Part shown: positions 53,751 to 62,583 of the stretch, piece after piece | Layout of the letters: every line of letters starts with the position of its first letter | Numbering within the stretch: the first letter of the stretch is position 1 | NCBI GenBank assembly: GCA_050730755.1 | Contig: JBOHNR010000012.1 | Location: forward strand, 1 to 63,596 | Length of the DNA: 63,596 nt | Reading direction: 5' to 3' | Source: CAVPPA01 sp050730755 | GTDB lineage: Bacteria > Patescibacteriota > Saccharimonadia > Saccharimonadales > UBA4665 | The notes under the pieces: generated by a model | Seen by the model: only the letters and a program-made list of their open reading frames with translations | Told to the model about the DNA's origin: nothing | Databases searched by the model: none | Program-made: the position numbers and the translations under genes

Positions 53751-53846
53751 TAAATTTTTATAACATTTTTTGATTTAACTAATTTCTTAGACCTTTGTTG
53801 TATATTATCTTAACTACAATAGAACAGCTGTCGGGTCCTAAATCAA

Positions 53847-54383
53847 TCACTTAGAATTGCCGGGCGGTAATAGACGAATGTTAGGTAGGTACTTATTACG
53901 TAGGACTACTTTTTCTAGCGTCTTTAATACTTCTTCAGCTTGAGAGTAGCTCATACCGACACGAGAAATTGTTACTGGTTCTGCCTGACCTGCCTTCTGC
54001 ATAAAATTCATGACTAAGCCGTTCTCACTACCAGCTAAAGTAACACAATCGCTATACATAATCCGCAAGTCAAGTGCTAAGAGTATTGTCGAAACTTTAT
54101 TTTGTGAATCTTTGAGGATATGTTTTTGTTCTTCGTCTTTTGAGTAACCCGCCGATCGCCAAATCTGCACGGCTTCATGATCCCGAATGTCAAAATAACT
54201 AATCAAAAGCATTAAAGTATCTTCGTCGGGGCGTTCCTCGCCCTTTTCTATCCGCTCTAGAGCTTCCGTTTCAATTTCGATGGCACCCGAAACCTCAGCT
54301 AGGCTAGCCTGACGGTTAATACGAAGAAATCTTAGATGTTTACCAAGAGTTTTAAAAGGTAATTGGTGTTTGGGTTCGCTCAT
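53847..54383 (-). CDS. XRE-type helix-turn-helix protein
   Basis: 178 aa. N-terminal HTH: LGKHLRFLRINRQASLAEVS (helices 1-2), GAIEIETEALERIEKGEERP (recognition helix), DEDTLMLLISYFDI. The C-terminal ~110 residues (KVSTILLALDLRIMYSDCVT; EPVTISRVGMSYSQAEEVLK) have no domain I can name; they may bind a ligand or partner. Divergent from murB with 71 bp between. Confidence 0.85.
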   Translation of the reverse strand: MSEPKHQLPFKTLGKHLRFLRINRQASLAEVSGAIEIETEALERIEKGEERPDEDTLMLLISYFDIRDHEAVQIWRSAGYSKDEEQKHILKDSQNKVSTILLALDLRIMYSDCVTLAGSENGLVMNFMQKAGQAEPVTISRVGMSYSQAEEVLKTLEKVVLRNKYLPNIRLLPPGNSK

Positions 54384-54454
54384 CGGATTTAATTATACAA
54401 TAAACTGACGGGTCAAAACTGAAAAAGCACTATCAGATAGGATATACTTACCAT

Positions 54455-55483
54455 ATGCCGTTCTTAACTGATGTTAGCCTGCATGATTATTCTACGATGC
54501 GGCTTGGTGGCAGAGCTGCTTATTTAACAGAAATTCATAGCCACAGTGAGCTGACGGAAACTTTGCACTGGGCTCAACGGCAACAATTACCGGTAATCAT
54601 GATCGGTGACGGTAGTAATATTGTCTGGCGAGACGAAGGCTGCAACGGCTTAATCCTTGTCAACAAAATTATGCATTACGAAGTTTTTGATGAAGATGGT
54701 ACAAATTTTTATGTTACAATTGGCGCCGGCGAGAATTGGGACGGTGTTGTTTCTAAAATGGTTGAAGCTGGCTTAAGTGGGACAGAGACCTTGAGCCTGA
54801 TACCTGGAACGACTGGAGCTACACCGATTCAAAATGTTGGTGCTTACGGTCAGGAAATTTCCGATACTCTTGTAAGTGTTGAAGCTTATGACACGGTTAC
54901 CAGAAGTCTAGTCAATATACCTAATTCAGACTGTATCTTTGGTTATCGGACCAGTCGTTTTAAAACAAGCGACAAAGGTCGTTTTTATATTACAGCTATC
55001 ACACTTCACCTGATGAAGGCTAACTTACAACCGCCTTTTTACAGTAGTTTACAAAATTACTTATCGGAGCATAAAATTACCAATTTTACTCCAGCGATTA
55101 TCCGGAAGGCCATTATAGACATTCGCTCACATAAACTTCCTAATCCTTCTAATATAGCCAATACAGGATCATTCTTTGAAAATCCAATTGTTGACGAAGG
55201 CACCATGACCCAAATCGCTAGTTCTTACGACACCATTCCTAATTGGCGAGTGGATGATAGCAAAGTAAAACTATCGGCTGCCTGGTTGATAGAGCAAGCC
55301 GGCTTTAAAAATTTTCACGACTCCCAAACTGGCATGGCCACTTGGCCAAATAGTGCACTGATTTTTATCAATGAACAGGCTAAATCGACAGCTGATCTGA
55401 TGAAGTTTAAACAAAAAGTGGTTGATGCTGTCAAGGCCAAGTTCGATGTGACACTCGAACAAGAGCCTGAATTATTACCTTAA
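54455..55483 (+). CDS. murB: UDP-N-acetylenolpyruvoylglucosamine reductase MurB
   Basis: FAD enzyme that reduces the MurA product to UDP-MurNAc. 342 aa, type I length. Conserved: STMRLGGRAAYLTEI, VIMIGDGSNIVWRDEG (FAD diphosphate), GLSGTETLSLIPGTTGATPIQNVGAYG, FGYRTSRFK (Tyr, Arg), NTGSFFENPIV (catalytic Ser), SAAWLIEQAGFK and the final QEPELL. All key residues are present. The MurA-fusion gene lies 1.5 kb downstream. Confidence 0.96.
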   Translation: MPFLTDVSLHDYSTMRLGGRAAYLTEIHSHSELTETLHWAQRQQLPVIMIGDGSNIVWRDEGCNGLILVNKIMHYEVFDEDGTNFYVTIGAGENWDGVVSKMVEAGLSGTETLSLIPGTTGATPIQNVGAYGQEISDTLVSVEAYDTVTRSLVNIPNSDCIFGYRTSRFKTSDKGRFYITAITLHLMKANLQPPFYSSLQNYLSEHKITNFTPAIIRKAIIDIRSHKLPNPSNIANTGSFFENPIVDEGTMTQIASSYDTIPNWRVDDSKVKLSAAWLIEQAGFKNFHDSQTGMATWPNSALIFINEQAKSTADLMKFKQKVVDAVKAKFDVTLEQEPELLP

Positions 55484-55511
55484 GCTAAATCATTATAACT
55501 TCAGCTAGTTA

Positions 55512-56789
55512 CTATTTATCGCTGGGGAGCGGAAAACGAAGTGAAAAATCTTGGACTGCTCGCCGTAATTCAGCCAGTTTGGCATTGTCCTCTCTGGCAT
55601 CGATAGCAGTTTTCATCCATTCGGCTAGAGTCGTCATATCTTTTTCGACAAGACCGCGGGTGGTTAAGGCCGGCGTTCCCAGACGAATACCACTAGGTTT
55701 AAAAGGTGGCAGTGGATCATCAGCTATAGCGTTCTTATTAAGGGTTAGACCAATTTTATCCAATGTTTCCTCAACGATCTTGCCGTCTAGACCGAAACTA
55801 GCATAGACGTTGGCTAGAATAAGATGATTGTCCGTACCACCGGTAATCAGTTTGAAATCTCGAACTAACATTTCATCAGCTAACTTTTTAGCATTCTTTA
55901 AAATCTGTTCGGCGTAGGTTCGAAATTCTGGCTTTAAGGCTTCATAAAAACTGACCGCTTTAGCAGCTATTACGTGCATTAGCGGACCACCTTGAACGCC
56001 CGGAAAAACGGTTCGATCAATAAGCGTCGGGATATTTTCAATGGTTTTTTCAGGTGTCTTTAGCGGATTTCCGACAATACCCTTACTCAAGATTAGACCA
56101 CCTCGAGGACCACGTAGCGTTTTATGGGTCGTTGAGGTGATAACATGAAAACCATAATCAAAAGGATTTTTAGCTACTCCAGCGGCAATTAAGCCGGCAA
56201 TGTGAGCCATATCTGCCACTAAAAGAGCATCGATTTCATTGCCAATGGCGGCGAATTTAGCATAATCTAGCTCCCTAGGGTAGGCCGAAAAGCCAGCCAA
56301 AATAATTTTTGGCCGGTGTTTTAGGGCGAGGTCGCGTAAATGATCATAATCAATCTCACCAGTATCAATATTTTTCATCCCGTAGCGAATAAAATTATAT
56401 TGCTTAGCGAGGACAGTCACTGGTGCTCCGTGAGTCAGATGACCACCATGACTTAAGTCCATAGCTAGAACCGTGTCGCCTGGTTCCATCCAAGCATGAT
56501 AAACAGCCTCGTTAGCCTGAGCTCCTGAATGGGGCTGAACGTTGGCGTGGTCGGCCTTAAAAAGCTTCTTAGCCCGTTCGATAGCGATTGTCTCTACTTG
56601 ATCTGTATTTTCCTGACCACCGTAATAACGCCGGCCTGGATAGCCCTCTGAATATTTATTAGTAAAGATGCTGGCCATGGCTGTCAGAACCTCGCGAGAT
56701 ACATAGTTTTCGCTCGGAATTAGCTCCAAGCCCTCACGTTGCCGTTTAGCCTCAGCTGCAATCAGCCGTTCAATTTCCCTATCTTCCAT
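55512..56789 (-). CDS. glyA: Serine hydroxymethyltransferase
   Basis: Converts serine + THF to glycine + methylene-THF. 425 aa from ATG 56789, preceded by GGAG 8 nt upstream (the frame runs to 56822 but that start lacks support). LIPSENYVSREVLTAM, YPGRRYYGGQENTDQVE and LLVADMAHIAGLIAAG are present. The PLP lysine is in ITSTTHKTLRGPRGG. VFPGVQGGPLMHVIAAKA and IRLGTPALTTRGL follow. Feeds FolD. Confidence 0.97.
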   Translation of the reverse strand: MEDREIERLIAAEAKRQREGLELIPSENYVSREVLTAMASIFTNKYSEGYPGRRYYGGQENTDQVETIAIERAKKLFKADHANVQPHSGAQANEAVYHAWMEPGDTVLAMDLSHGGHLTHGAPVTVLAKQYNFIRYGMKNIDTGEIDYDHLRDLALKHRPKIILAGFSAYPRELDYAKFAAIGNEIDALLVADMAHIAGLIAAGVAKNPFDYGFHVITSTTHKTLRGPRGGLILSKGIVGNPLKTPEKTIENIPTLIDRTVFPGVQGGPLMHVIAAKAVSFYEALKPEFRTYAEQILKNAKKLADEMLVRDFKLITGGTDNHLILANVYASFGLDGKIVEETLDKIGLTLNKNAIADDPLPPFKPSGIRLGTPALTTRGLVEKDMTTLAEWMKTAIDAREDNAKLAELRRAVQDFSLRFPLPSDK

Positions 56790-56954
56790 CACAAACTCTC
56801 CTTTATTTAGAATAAATAACAAAAGCAGTGATTGCAGCTAGATCATAGAGCCATTGTAGCAATTTGGTTATAAGGATTAAATAGGGGTTATTTTTATGAA
56901 TTCAAAATTCATCTGGATTATCTAAATCGTTTTCGTTTTAAATATTGCGAAAAC

Positions 56955-56970
56955 ATATCATATGTGATAT
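56955..56970 (+). promoter_or_regulatory. Palindromic operator in front of the HTH-MurA gene
   Basis: ATATCA-TATG-TGATAT, a perfect 6-4-6 inverted repeat between a TTGCGA (-35-like, 56946-56951) and a TATTTT (-10-like), 14 nt before the ATG at 56985. A likely binding site for the HTH domain of the downstream protein itself (inference). Confidence 0.5.
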
Positions 56971-56984
56971 TTTTAATCCACAAT

Positions 56985-58508
56985 ATGCCACAAACTCACG
57001 AGAAAATCGGACAACTTGTTACCCAAGTGCGCCAGGATCGCGGTCTAACGCAAGCTGAGTTCGCTAAACTTTTAAATACCAGTCAATCAGCGATTAACCG
57101 GATCGAGCATGGCAAGCAAAATCTGAGTCTGCAGACACTAAGCCGTATAAGCGAAGTATTAAATAAGCAGCTGATTAGTGTTACTTCGAATGCTGTCAAT
57201 TTACGCATTGAGGGTGGCCAGGAGCTGCATGGTACTATCGCACTTAAAACGAGCAAGAATGCGGCACTTGGTCTTCTTTGCGCCAGTTTACTGAATCACG
57301 GGGTAACTCGCTTTAAATCATTTCCGCGAATTGAAGAAGTTTACCGGATTATTGAGGTTTTGGAGAGTATCGGTGTCCAAATTAAATGGTTGGCCAATAA
57401 TGATCTTGAGGTTCGCCGACCAACGACATTAAAACTTGACCAATTAAACGCCGAGGCCGCTCGTTCAACTCGAACGGTCTTGATGATGATTGGGCCTTTA
57501 ATACATGATTCCAAAGCCTTCAAAATACCCTATGCCGGAGGCTGTAAGCTCGGTACTCGAACTGTTGCGCCTCATTTATATGCCCTTGAAGAGTTTGGGG
57601 TTAATATTGTCGCCACTCAAGGTTATTACAACGTAACTGCCAAGAAAAAACCCGCTGGACGTTTAACACTTTACGAAGCTGGCGACACTGTCACCGAAAA
57701 CTCTATTTTTGCAGCCGCTCGTACAGCTGAAGAAACCATTATCCAGTTTGCCAGTGCTAATTATTCTGTTCAAGATGTCTGTTTCTTCCTACAAAAGCTC
57801 GGAGTCAAAATTGATGGCATCGGTAGTACGGTCCTCCATATCCGGGGTCTGCCTTTTATTAAAAAGAATGTTACCTACGCTCTGGCCGAAGACCCAATTG
57901 AAGCTATGTTTTTCACAGCCGCGGCCATCACTACAAACTCTGAAATCACAATTGAACGGGTGCCGATTGACTTTATGTCACTCGAGCTACTCAAACTTCA
58001 AAAAATGGGTTTAGAGTTTAGCCTCAGCGAACGCTACAAAGCCCGGAATGGTAATACTGATCTAGTTAATTTAGTAATTCATAAACACAACGGAAATTTA
58101 CGAGCTTTAGATGAAAAAATTCACCCGAACGTTTATCCGGTCGGTATTAATACCGATAGCTTGCCCTATTTTGTTCCGATTGCGGCCATGGCCAAGGGCC
58201 GGACGCTAATTCATGACTGGATGTACGAAAATCGGGCTATTTATTACACAGAGCTGACTAAAATCGGCGCTCAGGTAGAGTTGGCTGATCCGCACCGCGT
58301 TTATGTCGACGGACCAATAAAATTTAGGGCTGCAGACGTTATTTGTCCACCGGCTCTTAGGCCCGCCAGTTTGTTACTAATTGGCATGTTAGCGGCCAAC
58401 GGCACCAGTATTTTACGTAATATTTATACTATTCAACGAGGTTACGAAGACTTAGCTGATCGTCTAAATTCTCTTGGAGCTCACATTACGTTGATGCACG
58501 AGTTTTAG
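56985..58508 (+). CDS. murA: HTH(XRE)-MurA fusion: UDP-GlcNAc 1-carboxyvinyltransferase
   Basis: 507 aa from ATG 56985. Residues about 6-65 form an XRE-type HTH (KIGQLVTQVRQDRGLTQAEF, AKLLNTSQSAINRIEHGKQN, TLSRISEVLNKQL). Residues about 72-507 form MurA, which makes the first committed peptidoglycan precursor from UDP-GlcNAc and PEP. Active-site features are present: TSKNAALGLL (Lys-Asn), the catalytic Cys in YAGGCKLGTRT, GINTDSLPYFVP (Asp) and IYTIQRGYEDLADRL (Arg). MurA is normally about 420 aa with no DNA-binding part. The fusion suggests feedback between enzyme and transcription. Confidence 0.9.
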   Translation: MPQTHEKIGQLVTQVRQDRGLTQAEFAKLLNTSQSAINRIEHGKQNLSLQTLSRISEVLNKQLISVTSNAVNLRIEGGQELHGTIALKTSKNAALGLLCASLLNHGVTRFKSFPRIEEVYRIIEVLESIGVQIKWLANNDLEVRRPTTLKLDQLNAEAARSTRTVLMMIGPLIHDSKAFKIPYAGGCKLGTRTVAPHLYALEEFGVNIVATQGYYNVTAKKKPAGRLTLYEAGDTVTENSIFAAARTAEETIIQFASANYSVQDVCFFLQKLGVKIDGIGSTVLHIRGLPFIKKNVTYALAEDPIEAMFFTAAAITTNSEITIERVPIDFMSLELLKLQKMGLEFSLSERYKARNGNTDLVNLVIHKHNGNLRALDEKIHPNVYPVGINTDSLPYFVPIAAMAKGRTLIHDWMYENRAIYYTELTKIGAQVELADPHRVYVDGPIKFRAADVICPPALRPASLLLIGMLAANGTSILRNIYTIQRGYEDLADRLNSLGAHITLMHEF

Positions 58509-58547
58509 GTCCTGTCTAAAAAGCTGTGCATCCTACTAGAACGTTGA

Positions 58548-58576
58548 TATAATTACCTCTGTTCTAGAAGCAGAGG
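58548..58576 (+). promoter_or_regulatory. Promoter and leader hairpin of the tRNA-Gly/tRNA-Arg pair
   Basis: TATAAT at 58548-58553; CCTCTG (58556-58561) pairs with CAGAGG (58571-58576) in the leader, upstream of the tRNA-Gly 5' end. Confidence 0.5.
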
Positions 58577-58610
58577 CCAAAATTAAAATTGGATTTTCAT
58601 GCTTCAATAA

Positions 58611-58685
58611 GCGGGTGTGGTGAAGCGGCTCTCATGTCACCCTTCCAAGGTGGAGTCGCGGGTTCGATTCCCGCCACCCGCACCA
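58611..58685 (+). tRNA. tRNA-Gly(TCC)
   Basis: GCGGGTG/CACCCGC acceptor, anticodon loop CTTCCAA (anticodon TCC), T arm GCGGG/CCCGC and encoded CCA. It abuts the next tRNA with no spacer. Confidence 0.95.
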
Positions 58686-58762
58686 GCCCCGGTAGCTCAG
58701 CTGGATAGAGCAAGAGACTTCTAAGCTCAAGATCGGGGGTTCGAGTCCCTCCCGGGGTACCA
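58686..58762 (+). tRNA. tRNA-Arg(TCT) with imperfect anticodon stem
   Basis: GCCCCGG/CCGGGGT acceptor, normal D and T arms, encoded CCA, loop CTTCTAA (anticodon TCT). The anticodon stem AGAGA/GCTCA has only three pairs: positions 31-39 (A-G) and 27-43 (A-A) are mismatched. Probably functional but unusual. Confidence 0.85.
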
Positions 58763-58828
58763 TAACAGTTAAATTTATAAAGTGTAGTTGAAGTCTAGCT
58801 TCCGTATGACTACAATAACTTCGTGATA

Positions 58829-59428
58829 ATGGAAAAACGACTAGAAAGCGGAGATTTTTCTCCTCGCCCAACTAAAACAACTTCAACTGGAGAGCTCCCT
58901 GATTCACCATATTTTTATAAGACTATGAGGCCGAATCCAGAAGACCCAATATCACAAGTTACTTTTGATAATCTGGACACCTTAATAAGCGACGTAAACG
59001 ACTCAGTTGAAATTAGTAATGGCAAGCGGTCAATTCAAGACAGTCGATATTACGCTAATTCTGAGGGTGTGAATGACGATCAACCTGCCATATCCTTACG
59101 ACGCTACGAATATAACGGCATGTCAAAGACCCTAGAAATCGATTTTATATTTCACGGTCTAACTACACATATCCAGCTCAGTAATGATGCTGGGACCGAA
59201 AGTAATCGCCACCAAATAGCAGCTAATTCGAGAACATTAACAGCTCATCAGATAATAGTTGATCGTTCAGATAACCTAGCTGAGTCTGACGTGTTGCCAG
59301 TGATAGAAGTCGTAAAGAAGCAGGCGGATTTGCATGGCTTAGTTAAAAAATACCGGATGCCACAGTATCTGGGCAGACAATCTCTAAATAGTATTAACTG
59401 TTATCCCAATTTTGCCCCAGAACTATAA
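58829..59428 (+). CDS. Protein of unknown function, 199 aa
   Basis: Not recognised. From ATG 58829: soluble, no signal, with an acidic N-terminal half (DNLDTLISDVNDSVEISNGK), a likely beta-rich middle (ISLRRYEYNGMSKTLEIDFI) and a helical end (VLPVIEVVKKQADLHGLVKK). Its 3' end overlaps the convergent LCP gene by 35 bp. No Shine-Dalgarno. Confidence 0.5.
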   Translation: MEKRLESGDFSPRPTKTTSTGELPDSPYFYKTMRPNPEDPISQVTFDNLDTLISDVNDSVEISNGKRSIQDSRYYANSEGVNDDQPAISLRRYEYNGMSKTLEIDFIFHGLTTHIQLSNDAGTESNRHQIAANSRTLTAHQIIVDRSDNLAESDVLPVIEVVKKQADLHGLVKKYRMPQYLGRQSLNSINCYPNFAPEL

Positions 59429-61028
59429 CGAAGTTAGCATTTGGATAACCATAAGCCTCCTCGGCTTCCGAAGAGCCGGTGTCATTAGTGACTACAGTTC
59501 CAGGAAATAGTTTTTCAAGTAACGTCTTGGTAGCAGGATCGGCACCGTTTGATTGATCAATTATCATTGTTGCCGGATGTACCTCATTAGCATCTGTAAT
59601 TGAAACGTCATCAATGCCTTTTGTCTGTAAAACACTGCGTTCTTTACTAGCAAGACCATTAACGTCACTGCCGTTCAGAATGACCACACTGGCCCCCTCT
59701 TTAATAACCGGATTATTAGACGTTAACTGTAGGTAGTATTGCTGTAATTGCCCGTAATCGCCGATACCAGCAGCAGGTATTACAGCCTCTTGGCCCGAGG
59801 CAGGATCAGTGTAATCAGTAAGTATCGAATTAGTGGAGCCCGTTAAACTAGACGAATAAGCATCTGAACCAACGGAACTGTTAGTAATTCCCTTCGTTAT
59901 TTGGATTAGTCTTAAGACGTCTTGAAGGTTTAAATTAGTTTGAACGTTATTGCCTAGCGCATCAAATAGCCCCGTAACCTTTATAGGATTGGTAATGACA
60001 CCAACAGATTTAGCTTTGTCGGCTAGAGCTAACAGCATCTCTCTTTGGTACATAGTCCTCGTAAAGTCACTGTCTGGTATGCCATATGAGACATCGCCAG
60101 CCGCTCCGTCACCCCTGGCTCGGGCCAAATCTAAAGCCACTTGACCGTCTAGCTTATCATTTCCATTTGGTAGTTGTAAGTGGGTAAATGAATCATACAA
60201 TCCATTAGGATCAGAACTATTAATATTAATGGTTATACCACCAACGGCGTTAACGGCGTCTTTAAAAGCCGTGTAGTTGATCAGAGCCGAGTAATCAATC
60301 GGTATGCCCAGATCTGTTTGGACAATTTGTTGTAACTGGCCCATGCCACCCTTAGGATAGCCTTTTTGATTAAAGTTTGTAACATCGTTAGCCGCATTGA
60401 TCTTCTGATACGATTGGATACCTGGTATGTAAACCCATAGGTCTCTAGGAATACTTAGCATGAAGGCCGTATGATTTTTGGTATCAATACTCAAAACCAT
60501 AATGGAATCAGTTAAGTCGGCTCCTTGATGTCCCGGGTCATCGGCGGAATCTCCAGCCAATAGAATATTAACCCGACCGACACTTTCACCTTTTAGTTCT
60601 GTGCTACTAAAGAGAGCTTGGGCGTCAGAAAATATATTACCGTGAAAAACCTTATCTATGTTGCCAATAATCTGGCCACCATACCATGAGCTGAAACCAA
60701 CAATTAAAAGCACAAATACTAAGATAGACGACAGAATTTTTCGTTTTCTGGACCATCGTTTTTTTTGTTTATTGATTCTTGAAATACCAGCGCCAAACGG
60801 TTGGCTATAGCGCGGATTAGGAATTGTCGTGTTAAGCAACGAAGGCTGACCAGTATTAACAGGGTTTGATGTAGGTTTAGTGTTAGGCTGAGGAAGTAAG
60901 GGATTAGCAGATTGAGGTTCTGGTAATGGTTGAGGGTTTAGACCAACCGGCTTAGGTAATCGATCATGACCATTGAAGACGCCATCAATGTTTGTGGATC
61001 GCCTTGGTTTATAAGGTTCATAATCCAT
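59394..61028 (-). CDS. LytR-CpsA-Psr (LCP) family envelope protein with LytR_C domain
   Basis: 544 aa. A Pro/Gln/Asn-rich cytoplasmic part (about 1-85), a membrane helix (about 93-115), the LCP domain (about 150-360) with VNILLAGDSADDPGHQGADLTDSI, LSIPRDLWVYIPG and DGQVALDLARARGD plus the following Arg-rich FTRTMYQREM, and a C-terminal LytR_C domain (VVILNGSDVNGLASKERSVLQ). LCP proteins attach polymers from undecaprenyl carriers to peptidoglycan, so it likely anchors teichoic-acid-like or other glycans. Confidence 0.93.
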   Translation of the reverse strand: MDYEPYKPRRSTNIDGVFNGHDRLPKPVGLNPQPLPEPQSANPLLPQPNTKPTSNPVNTGQPSLLNTTIPNPRYSQPFGAGISRINKQKKRWSRKRKILSSILVFVLLIVGFSSWYGGQIIGNIDKVFHGNIFSDAQALFSSTELKGESVGRVNILLAGDSADDPGHQGADLTDSIMVLSIDTKNHTAFMLSIPRDLWVYIPGIQSYQKINAANDVTNFNQKGYPKGGMGQLQQIVQTDLGIPIDYSALINYTAFKDAVNAVGGITININSSDPNGLYDSFTHLQLPNGNDKLDGQVALDLARARGDGAAGDVSYGIPDSDFTRTMYQREMLLALADKAKSVGVITNPIKVTGLFDALGNNVQTNLNLQDVLRLIQITKGITNSSVGSDAYSSSLTGSTNSILTDYTDPASGQEAVIPAAGIGDYGQLQQYYLQLTSNNPVIKEGASVVILNGSDVNGLASKERSVLQTKGIDDVSITDANEVHPATMIIDQSNGADPATKTLLEKLFPGTVVTNDTGSSEAEEAYGYPNANFVIVLGQNWDNS

Positions 61029-61073
61029 AAGGTTTAATTATACTAAGTTTTACGTTAATCAAAAATGTGTGTA

Positions 61074-62333
61074 TTACGTGATTTGCTGGATCTGTTTGAT
61101 TTGTTTGGCAAACCAACGTGCGCTAGGACGGATCGTTCTTTTCATTGTCCGGCGATCTACGGCTATCAAGCCAAATTTAGGCCACCAGCCGTATTGCCAT
61201 TCAAAATTATCTAATAGACTCCAGTGTAAATAGCCAAAAAGCTGTACGCCATTACGTATTGCTCCTTTCATTGCTATCATTGTTTGTTCTAACCACCATT
61301 GACGATGTATATCATTATTATCAGCCAAGCCATTTTCAGTAATAATTATCGGTTTTCGAAACCTATGCCACAATGTTTCAAGTAACGGTTGGATACCTGA
61401 TGGTTCCATGTACCATCCCAGATCAGAAAGTGGTCTAGGCGGGTTTCTCGTCAAACCATACCAATTGTGATAGGTAGTAAAGTAGTAATTAAGTCCTATG
61501 AAATCCAGATAACCCTTAATACGATTTAAAAACCACCAATTAAAGCAATAACTTATTATTTTTACAGTCAGCCGATTAATTATATTTTTAGTACCCTTTG
61601 GTCGCACATTGCCTAGTTGGGCTGCAGTACCAATTGCTAAGCTTGGATAGTCTGATTTGAGCAATAGATAGGCTCTCCGATGCGCGCAAGCCAGATTATA
61701 AAAAACGTATATCGCCAATAATGGATTTCTTTGCTGTGGCGGCCAATTACCTTGAACATAGCTAGAAATAGCATAGAGATTCGGTTCGTTTAAAATAATG
61801 ACGTAGTCTAGTTCCTGACCAAATTCTTTGGCAACTTTTGCAACGAAGTGCTCAAAATATGATAGATTACGTCGTTTTTCGAAACCACCTTTTTCAGCAA
61901 ACCAAACTGGGACTGTCCAATGCCATATTGTTAAGAAAGGTTCAATGCCTAATCGCTTGAGCTCGGCAATATAGTGGTGATAATGATCAATCGCCCGAAC
62001 ATCCCATTGACCCTCTTTAGGTTCGATACGTGACCACTCAACACTAAACCGAAAAGCGTTCATGTTAAGCTGTTTCAATAATGCGAAGTCTTTTTCGAAC
62101 CGAGTAAAATGTTCCACTCCATTACCCGAGATATAGTTTTCTTTTTTTTTAGCCTCATTTTTAATAGCTTGCCAATTAGGTATCTCCTTTAAACGCCACT
62201 CAGAAGTTTTAGCCAAACGCTCAGCATTTACTTGTTCCCATTCACTCCATTGATTATAATTGTCGCCTTCAACTTGATATGACGACACAGATGAACCCCA
62301 TAAAAAACCTTCCGGAAGCATCTTTTTATACAT
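61074..62333 (-). CDS. GH1 beta-glycosidase
   Basis: 419 aa from ATG 62333. The ORF extends 34 codons further, but that part lies over the divergent tRNA-His promoter, and a TACAAT -10 lies just before this ATG. The start of the fold is FLWGSSVSSYQVEG. The acid/base is in YVIILNEPNLYA, the nucleophile in PIIITENGLAD, and the C-terminal DNFEWQYGWWPKFGLI is typical of GH1. It probably hydrolyses beta-glucosides or 6-phospho-beta-glucosides. No signal peptide, so cytoplasmic. Confidence 0.93.
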   Translation of the reverse strand: MYKKMLPEGFLWGSSVSSYQVEGDNYNQWSEWEQVNAERLAKTSEWRLKEIPNWQAIKNEAKKKENYISGNGVEHFTRFEKDFALLKQLNMNAFRFSVEWSRIEPKEGQWDVRAIDHYHHYIAELKRLGIEPFLTIWHWTVPVWFAEKGGFEKRRNLSYFEHFVAKVAKEFGQELDYVIILNEPNLYAISSYVQGNWPPQQRNPLLAIYVFYNLACAHRRAYLLLKSDYPSLAIGTAAQLGNVRPKGTKNIINRLTVKIISYCFNWWFLNRIKGYLDFIGLNYYFTTYHNWYGLTRNPPRPLSDLGWYMEPSGIQPLLETLWHRFRKPIIITENGLADNNDIHRQWWLEQTMIAMKGAIRNGVQLFGYLHWSLLDNFEWQYGWWPKFGLIAVDRRTMKRTIRPSARWFAKQIKQIQQIT

Positions 62334-62376
62334 ATTCTGTATTGTAACAAGACGTTTATTAACTCCTAAGAAGAGT

Positions 62377-62405
62377 TTGTATTGTTCGCAATAATTAGCT
62401 ATAAT
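62377..62405 (+). promoter_or_regulatory. tRNA-His promoter
   Basis: TTGTAT (62377-62382), 17 bp, TATAAT (62400-62405); 44 bp before the tRNA 5' end. Confidence 0.6.
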
Positions 62406-62448
62406 CACCTCTGTTTTAAGCACCGATTTAGTCAACTAATCAATCTAT

Positions 62449-62526
62449 GGCGAGAGTAGCTCAGTTGGTTAGAGCGTCTGTTTGTGGAACAGAAGGTCGA
62501 GGGTTCAAGCCCCTTTTCTCGCCCCA
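62449..62526 (+). tRNA. tRNA-His(GTG)
   Basis: Encoded G(-1) opposite C73, acceptor GCGAGAG/TTCTCGC, anticodon stem TCTGT/ACAGA around TTGTGGA (anticodon GTG), encoded CCA. Confidence 0.96.
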
Positions 62527-62583
62527 TTTTCAATTACCTCAATCTAATCTTTAAATAATAGATCGTACGATACCTTTGCTTAT

